Origin: an uncultured Bacteroidales bacterium
GTDB lineage: Bacteria > Bacteroidota > Bacteroidia > Bacteroidales > Paludibacteraceae
DNA: 12,058 bases
Direction: 5' to 3'
NCBI GenBank assembly: GCA_903873355.1
Contig: CAIQOG010000580.1
Span: 1 to 12,058 of the forward strand
Shown: positions 7,334 to 12,058 of the stretch, piece after piece
How the letters are laid out: each line of letters starts with the position of its first letter
Numbering within the stretch: the first letter of the stretch is position 1
Made by a program: the position numbers and the translations under genes
The notes under the pieces: generated by a model
Database searches by the model: none
Told to the model about the DNA's origin: nothing
What the model saw: the letters and a program-made list of their open reading frames with translations, nothing else

Positions 7334-8725
7334 CTATAATTTCAGTTCCTGAACCTTTAATCCGATATTCCCTTTTACATTTGCCTGAATGCGAACAGCA
7401 CCCGGCACCAGACTTAGATCCGTTACCGCAACACTATTCAGTTTTCCTTGTACTGAAACGCCATCCATAATGCTGTAATTAGCCATCATCTTGTTTACAT
7501 CGGTTTTCATTTCCTCAATCTTATCCTTTACCGAATAGGTCAGATACGGACTGAGTTGTTTCAGAATCATTCCATGAAGCAACCAACCGGCAGTTTTTAC
7601 CAACGCATCCGAAGTTTTTACTTCAAATTCAGGTTCGGTTATTTCGATCGCTGTTTTTTCTGCATTGTAAGTCAGATTACCTGTAAAATATATGCGTCCT
7701 TTAAGAGAACCGGTTACGTCAGCCATAAATACAGCTTTTCCATCGCTGCCATACAACGACAAATCGGTAATTGTAATTTTCTTACCACCCTGTTCAAACG
7801 TTTTTCCCTGAAGTTGTTTTTTAGCAAGTTCGGCTATCTTATCGAAAGTCACATCAGCACCAATGTTCAGGTTGAACTGCTGAGCCGGGCGATTTACAAA
7901 TTTGAAAGCAGGTAAAGCCACCGGAGCATTAGCTGCAGGCTGAGCACCTATAAATGATTCAATCTGAGCATACATGGCCAATGCCAGATTTAATTTGTTA
8001 GCTGTGGTAGTAAATGGCGAAACATAAATATCTTTCGGGGTAATACGTAACCACACATTGTTTTCTGCGTTTACCTGACGTGGTTTCTGAGCCTCATTCC
8101 AAGCCATCGAAATATATTTCTTTATATCTACCATTTCGCTCAACGACTTGTCAATCTGATTGGAAATCAGTTTATCGCACTGCGATAGTGCCAGACTGGC
8201 AATGGGTGTTACAGGCACATTCACCCCAACCACGCTTATTTTCGGAGTTTCTATCCATTCATACCCCGAACCGGAAGTCTTTGAAACCAGTTTCCAGTTT
8301 TTATCAATGCTGATGGTTGTTTTGTAAGTCAAAGCAATGCTACCGTTGGCTTCATAGGTATCTCCTATTGTATATCCGAATTTCTCCACTTTCCATGCAA
8401 AACGCGACCATACTTTGAGCGGTACACGGTATTCAATTACATTGTTGTTGATTGTAAAAGTGAAATTCTGAACTTTCGATATTCTTACGGATAAGTCTTT
8501 ATCTGTCAGGTTACTGCCTTCAAAAATAACTCCGTTCATCTTTTTATTAATCGAAGCTTCCAGTTTTTTTACATCCAGTTCAACCGACAAAGGCAGTTCC
8601 GAAACTGCAGGGGCCAGACTGGAAGGCAGATACGATTCTTTTGGTTTTTCAATCTGAAGTGTTTTACACGAATTTAATGTCAGCACCAATGCCGCAATGG
8701 GCAATAAAAAATTAATTTTTCTCAT
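7334..8725 (-). CDS. DUF4403 family lipoprotein
   Basis: The 463-residue protein starts with a lipoprotein signal peptide: MRK, hydrophobic residues 5-17, and lipobox LNSC with the acylated cysteine at 20. Lysine, not aspartate, follows the cysteine, and no acidic surface-export signal is evident, so the outer membrane facing the periplasm is the likely place. The body matches the DUF4403 family in length and composition: beta-rich repeats, short helices, a conserved-looking segment VWSRFAWKVEKFGY (108-121) and an Ala/Pro-rich loop near residues 259-270. The biochemical role is unknown. A TULIP-like lipid-binding fold is conceivable but not shown here. The ATG at 8725-8723 gives a complete signal peptide. 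It seems to be its own unit, ending in the terminator at 7285-7314; I see no clear promoter. Confidence 0.85.
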   Translation of the reverse strand: MRKINFLLPIAALVLTLNSCKTLQIEKPKESYLPSSLAPAVSELPLSVELDVKKLEASINKKMNGVIFEGSNLTDKDLSVRISKVQNFTFTINNNVIEYRVPLKVWSRFAWKVEKFGYTIGDTYEANGSIALTYKTTISIDKNWKLVSKTSGSGYEWIETPKISVVGVNVPVTPIASLALSQCDKLISNQIDKSLSEMVDIKKYISMAWNEAQKPRQVNAENNVWLRITPKDIYVSPFTTTANKLNLALAMYAQIESFIGAQPAANAPVALPAFKFVNRPAQQFNLNIGADVTFDKIAELAKKQLQGKTFEQGGKKITITDLSLYGSDGKAVFMADVTGSLKGRIYFTGNLTYNAEKTAIEITEPEFEVKTSDALVKTAGWLLHGMILKQLSPYLTYSVKDKIEEMKTDVNKMMANYSIMDGVSVQGKLNSVAVTDLSLVPGAVRIQANVKGNIGLKVQELKL

Positions 8726-8749
8726 CTAAATATGTTTACTTTTAATTAA

Positions 8750-8790
8750 CCGACCTCCTCTAACCCTTCCAGGGAGGGGAACATCGGTCG
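8750..8790. repeat. GC-rich imperfect inverted repeat in the lon-DUF4403 spacer
   Basis: Within a very AT-rich 148-bp spacer, this 41-bp block is GC-rich and folds back on itself: CGACC (8751-8755) pairs with GGTCG (8786-8790), and CCCT/AGGG (8764-8767/8771-8774) with a 3-base loop forms an inner stem. The core resembles the CCCCTAACCCCTCC...GGGAGGGG type of short interspersed repeat I associate with Bacteroidota intergenic regions, which is an impression rather than a search result. The rest of the spacer (8791-8873) shows no gene or clear terminator. Confidence 0.45.
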
Positions 8791-8873
8791 AAGTTATTTT
8801 ATATATCAAAAACTAACTTCTCGTTTTATCTGTCTTTATAAACTTTCTTACTTTACGAACTTTAAACTTCCCC

Positions 8874-11288
8874 CTACTTCAACAATGCAAAATCAATCAC
8901 ATCCATAATCTCATTCACATAATGAAATTTCAAACCCTTCAGGTAAACGGATTTTATTTCTTCAATATCCTTTCGGTTATCTTCACACAGCATAATGTCA
9001 GTAATTCCGGCACGTTTGGCTGCCAGAATTTTCTCTTTGATACCACCTACAGGCAATACTTTTCCACGTAAGGTAATTTCACCCGTCATTGCCAGATTCT
9101 TGCGTACTTTTCGTCTGGTAAAAGCTGATGCAAGTGCAGTTGCCATAGTAACACCTGCAGATGGACCATCTTTTGGGATAGCACCTTCAGGAACATGAAT
9201 ATGCACATTCCATTCTTCAAAAGTCTGACTATCAAGTCCGAGTTTGTCGGCATGAGCCTTGATATATTCCAATGCCAACATGGCTGATTCTTTCATCACA
9301 TCGCCCAGATTTCCAGTCAATGTAAGTTTTGGTGCTTTACTTTTACTGAGACTCGATTCAATAAACAAAATCTCACCTCCAACCTGCGTCCAGGCAAGTC
9401 CGGTAACCACACCTACATGTTCGTTGCCTTCATATTTGTCTTTGTTGTATCGCGGAACACCTAAATATTTTTTCAGGTCGGTTTCAGCAACTTCAACCTC
9501 ATATTTTTCGTCAGTTGCCACATGTTTAGCCACTTTCCGCATCAATCCTGCAATTTGGCGATTTAATTCACGAACACCCGATTCGCGGGTATAATTTTCA
9601 ATCAGCTTATTCAGAACAGGTTTGCTCAACTCAACATCAGCTTTCTTCAGACCATGATTTTCTATTTCTTTTGGCACAAGGTGGCGATTGGCTATTTCAA
9701 TTTTTTCTTCCTGTGTGTAACCGCTCACCTCAATCAACTCCATGCGATCGAGTAACGGACGCGGAATTGAACTCAGGTTATTAGCAGTGGCGATGAAAAG
9801 CACTTTCGATAAATCGAAATCGACATCTAAATAATTATCGTGGAAAGCCATATTTTGCTCCGGATCAAGCACTTCGAGCAATGCAGACGAAGGATCGCCC
9901 TTGTAATCAGCAGTAACTTTATCTATTTCATCCAACACAAAAACCGGATTGGCAGTTTCAGCTTTCTGAATATTCTGAATAATTCGACCAGGAAGTGCAC
10001 CGATATACGTGCGACGATGTCCGCGAATTTCTGCTTCATCGTGTAATCCACCCAGCGAAATGCGCACATATTTACGGTTCAACGCCGTTGCAATGGACTT
10101 TCCGAGCGAAGTTTTTCCAACTCCGGGAGGGCCATACAAACAGATAATGGGTGATTTCATATCGCCTTTTAATTTCAGCACGGCCAAATGTTCCAGAATA
10201 CGGTCTTTCACTGCATCCATGCCAAAATGATCTTTATTCAGCACTTTTTGTGCATTTTTCAGGTTGAAGTTATCTTTGCTGAACTCGTTCCAGGGGAGAT
10301 TGAGCATAGTTTCAATGTAATTGAGTTGCGTGGAATAATCCGGCGAATGCTGACTCATTCGTTCCAGTTTTTTCAACTCTTTATCAAATATTTTTGCAGT
10401 GGCTTCGTTCCATTTCTTTTCAGCAGCACGTTCCCTGAAATCGGCTACATCCTGTTCCATCGATACGCCACCCAACTCATTCTGAATAGTTTTCATCTGC
10501 TGTTGCAGGTAATATTCACGTTGTTGCTGGTCGATACCTTCCTTGGCTTTGTTCTGAATCGACATTTTAATTTCGAGCAACTGCGATTCTTTGTTCAGCA
10601 ATTCGAGCAACTGATAGCCGCGCTCCATGATATCATCCAGTTCGAGCAGTCGTTGTTTTTCCTGAACATTTAGTCCGAAATTTACACACACATAATTGAT
10701 CAGAAATACCGGATTTTCAATATTTCGGATTGCAAAAGCCATTTCCGGCGAAATCGCACCAGAATCGTTTATTATGTTGATAGCCAAATCTTTGATAGAG
10801 GAAACTAATGCCAGAAACACTCCATCTGTAGTTAAAGGAAAAATATCGTCCACCAGATTTACATGGGCTTTCAAATAGGGTCTCACTGATTCCGGCTCGC
10901 CCAGTCGAAAACGCTTTTTACCTTCCAGAATAACTGTTGTTGAATTATCGGGCATTTCAAGAATTCTCACCACACTTGCCACGGTTCCCATTGGGAAAAG
11001 CTGATCGATTGTGGGGTCATCAAGTTTTTTATCCATCTGCGAGCAAACACCAATCAAGGTATCGTTTTCATTTGCATCGCGTACTAATTTCAGCGATTTA
11101 GAACGTGCCACCGATACCGGAAGAAGTACACCCGGATAAAGCACCATATTACGGAGAGGTAGAATAGGGAGAACATCCCCTGAATTTATAGTTAAATCGT
11201 ACGACCGTTCATCGAGGGAAATGATAGGAAACATATCGGTTGAACCTAACATATCTTCGGAGAACAAATTATCAAACGGATTGCTCAT
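8874..11288 (-). CDS. lon: ATP-dependent Lon protease (LonA type)
   Basis: Lon is a soluble homohexameric AAA+ serine protease that degrades misfolded and selected regulatory proteins. The 804 residues show the N-terminal substrate-binding LON domain (about 38-235), a coiled helical region (about 240-330, glutamine-rich), and the AAA+ module with Walker [10 protein letters not shown] (386-394), Walker B VFVLDEID (449-456) and sensor-region arginines near 570. The C-terminal protease domain has Ser710 in PKDGPSAG and Lys753 in [10 protein letters not shown]; their 43-residue spacing equals that of Ser679 and Lys722 in E. coli Lon. Length is normal. I start at ATG 11288-11286 (MSNPFDNLF); a TTG at 11309 would add seven residues but lies inside the palindrome at 11304-11316. 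It looks monocistronic, with a TAG stop and no strong terminator. Confidence 0.97.
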   Translation of the reverse strand: MSNPFDNLFSEDMLGSTDMFPIISLDERSYDLTINSGDVLPILPLRNMVLYPGVLLPVSVARSKSLKLVRDANENDTLIGVCSQMDKKLDDPTIDQLFPMGTVASVVRILEMPDNSTTVILEGKKRFRLGEPESVRPYLKAHVNLVDDIFPLTTDGVFLALVSSIKDLAINIINDSGAISPEMAFAIRNIENPVFLINYVCVNFGLNVQEKQRLLELDDIMERGYQLLELLNKESQLLEIKMSIQNKAKEGIDQQQREYYLQQQMKTIQNELGGVSMEQDVADFRERAAEKKWNEATAKIFDKELKKLERMSQHSPDYSTQLNYIETMLNLPWNEFSKDNFNLKNAQKVLNKDHFGMDAVKDRILEHLAVLKLKGDMKSPIICLYGPPGVGKTSLGKSIATALNRKYVRISLGGLHDEAEIRGHRRTYIGALPGRIIQNIQKAETANPVFVLDEIDKVTADYKGDPSSALLEVLDPEQNMAFHDNYLDVDFDLSKVLFIATANNLSSIPRPLLDRMELIEVSGYTQEEKIEIANRHLVPKEIENHGLKKADVELSKPVLNKLIENYTRESGVRELNRQIAGLMRKVAKHVATDEKYEVEVAETDLKKYLGVPRYNKDKYEGNEHVGVVTGLAWTQVGGEILFIESSLSKSKAPKLTLTGNLGDVMKESAMLALEYIKAHADKLGLDSQTFEEWNVHIHVPEGAIPKDGPSAGVTMATALASAFTRRKVRKNLAMTGEITLRGKVLPVGGIKEKILAAKRAGITDIMLCEDNRKDIEEIKSVYLKGLKFHYVNEIMDVIDFALLK

Positions 11289-11303
11289 TGTGTTGTATAT
11301 TAC

Positions 11304-11316
11304 TGCCAAATTGGCA
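11304..11316. promoter_or_regulatory. Perfect palindrome just upstream of lon, candidate operator
   Basis: TGCCAA-A-TTGGCA is a perfect 6-base inverted repeat with a one-base centre, ending 15 bases before the lon ATG. It does not resemble CIRCE (TTAGCACTC-N9-GAGTGCTAA). The position would allow a repressor site or a translation-blocking small hairpin, although the one-base loop argues for a DNA-binding site. I did not find a convincing -7 box in the 160-bp gap. Confidence 0.4.
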
Positions 11317-11367
11317 TATTTTTAGTTTGCATTTTATTGATGAAACTTTTTGGAGTTTCTAATCGTT

Positions 11368-11400
11368 TTATTTTCAAATAGATAACTCTTTTGAAAATAA
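11368..11400. repeat. Perfect 11-base inverted repeat between the NimA-like gene and lon
   Basis: TTATTTTCAAA (11368-11378) and TTTGAAAATAA (11390-11400) are exact complements around an 11-base loop, 48 bases after the NimA-like stop and 80 bases before the lon ATG. It may be an AT-rich terminator of the upstream gene, though no T-tract follows on the minus strand (AACG comes next), or a regulatory site for lon. Confidence 0.5.
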
Positions 11401-11448
11401 CCGGTAATATGTAGTTTCAATAGTTGTGCCAAAGAACAAATCGGCAGA

Positions 11449-11934
11449 TTAGAGGTCTGACTGGTTTTTAAAATTTTGCCCGAAAGCTTTCGAAGTCATT
11501 TCGTCCACCTTTATTATCCAAACTTTTACATTGGCCAAAGCCGGTTTTGAATACTTAACCGAATGGTCAGTATAATTCTTCATTAATTGATTGAGTTTTT
11601 GTTCTTTCTCATCCAAATCCTCAACAAAAGTGACCCTGCCTTTACATAACACACTTTTGGAAAGCATACTGTAACTACAGGCCACATCGGGGTGCTGATA
11701 CACTAATTTATGTCCGGTGCTGAAAGTAACAGAAACCCGGTTGTCCTTTTCCAGAAGCGTTAGGTGCTTTCCGGCTGGTGCTGAATGTAAAATAATTTCG
11801 TCATTAGCATAACCAAAATTAAATGGGATAACATACGGACTGCCATCCTCGTCAATCATACCAACAAAGCACACATCACACTGATTTATTATAGCTTCAA
11901 TTTCTGTTTTATCGGTAATTAATTTTGTTCTCAT
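11449..11934 (-). CDS. NimA-like pyridoxamine 5'-phosphate oxidase family flavoprotein
   Basis: The 161-residue protein has the split-barrel flavin-binding fold of the pyridoxamine-phosphate-oxidase superfamily and fits its NimA-like branch: the DGSPYVIPFNFGY stretch (30-42), then the strand and loop IILHSAPAGKHL (47-58) with His50, and the RVSVTF strand (66-71). Length is typical. Members bind FMN or F420-like cofactors; some (NimA-F) reduce 5-nitroimidazoles and give resistance, but most chromosomal copies have no known substrate, so drug resistance should not be assumed. The ATG at 11934-11932 is the natural start. It is a single gene with its own likely promoter and is cytosolic, with no signal peptide. 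Confidence 0.88.
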   Translation of the reverse strand: MRTKLITDKTEIEAIINQCDVCFVGMIDEDGSPYVIPFNFGYANDEIILHSAPAGKHLTLLEKDNRVSVTFSTGHKLVYQHPDVACSYSMLSKSVLCKGRVTFVEDLDEKEQKLNQLMKNYTDHSVKYSKPALANVKVWIIKVDEMTSKAFGQNFKNQSDL

Positions 11935-11952
11935 GTTTCAGAATTTAGAGTG

Positions 11953-11986
11953 CAAAATTAGCAAAAAAGGAGCATAAATCCCCAAA
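11953..11986 (-). promoter_or_regulatory. Predicted promoter of the NimA-like gene
   Basis: On the minus strand TAATTTTG (11960-11953) fits the -7 consensus TAnnTTTG, 18 bases before the ATG, and TTTG (11986-11983) stands 22 bases upstream as a -33 element, slightly wider than usual. The leader would be very short. Confidence 0.45.
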
Positions 11987-12033
11987 AACCACTAAAAATA
12001 TCAAATTATTATTATCCTGAAAGTAAGATTTTT

Positions 12034-12058
12034 TGCTCAAAACTCTTGGATTTGAGCA
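12034..12058. repeat. Inverted repeat at the right window edge
   Basis: TGCTCAAA (12034-12041) and TTTGAGCA (12051-12058) are exact complements with a 9-base loop; the structure may extend past the edge, since a run of T precedes the left arm. It could be a terminator of a gene outside the window or an operator. Nothing else is seen in 11987-12033. Confidence 0.45.

Noticed and set aside
8074..8090. Possible parS site (ACGTGG followed by TTTC)
   Set aside because: Only half of the TGTTnCACGTGnAACA-type consensus is present and it lies inside the DUF4403 gene. I found no full parS in the window.
10188..10673. 161-residue open frame on the plus strand inside lon
   Set aside because: It is fully antisense to the lon coding sequence and rich in Phe, Leu and Ile, as expected for the complement of a conserved gene. 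No promoter or family motif is visible.
11289..11309. Longer lon start at TTG 11309
   Set aside because: It is a rare start codon inside the palindrome and adds seven residues that do not look like a Lon start; ATG at 11288 fits better.
11449..11934. Nitroimidazole resistance gene (nim)
   Set aside because: The fold and HSAPAGK-like motif fit the NimA-like branch, but that branch is large and mostly uncharacterised, and no insertion sequence with an outward promoter lies upstream in the window.

Overview
The window is about 12 kb of low-GC (roughly 40 %) chromosomal DNA that looks like a member of Bacteroidota, most likely order Bacteroidales. The evidence is a gldG gliding-family gene, a fused FeoA-FeoB iron transporter, the parA-parB-DUF5683 gene order typical of the phylum, a DUF4403 lipoprotein, and several upstream regions carrying the Bacteroidota -7 element (TAnnTTTG). 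The genus cannot be fixed from the sequence alone. All intact genes are core or common accessory genes. There is no transposase, phage gene, CRISPR array, tRNA or rRNA.

Layout, left to right. Positions 1-2456 (minus strand) hold a chromosome-partition operon in transcription order parA, parB, a DUF5683 membrane protein, and the first six codons of another gene cut by the window edge. The parA-parB gap carries stacked inverted repeats. Positions 2457-2815 are a 359-bp divergent promoter region. gldG (2816-4495, plus strand) encodes the substrate-binding-like subunit of the Gld ABC system and stands without gldF beside it.

Positions 4504-7181 (minus) are a ferrous-iron uptake operon: a FeoA-FeoB fusion of 837 residues with a strikingly histidine-rich cytosolic linker, translationally coupled (ATGA) to a 55-residue Cys-rich membrane protein. 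A good intrinsic terminator (7285-7314) separates this operon from the DUF4403 lipoprotein gene upstream (7334-8725, minus). A 148-bp spacer with a GC-rich imperfect repeat follows, then lon protease (8874-11288, minus), with a perfect 13-bp palindrome just ahead of its start. Last is a NimA-like flavin-binding oxidoreductase of the pyridoxamine-phosphate-oxidase fold (11449-11934, minus).

Functionally, the left block serves chromosome segregation, the middle block iron(II) import, and the right block envelope and protein quality control. Apart from the two operons I see no sign that neighbouring units work together. I did not find a convincing new system. The items most worth checking are the histidine-rich FeoB linker, the orphan gldG, the lon-proximal palindrome, and the structured parA-parB spacer.
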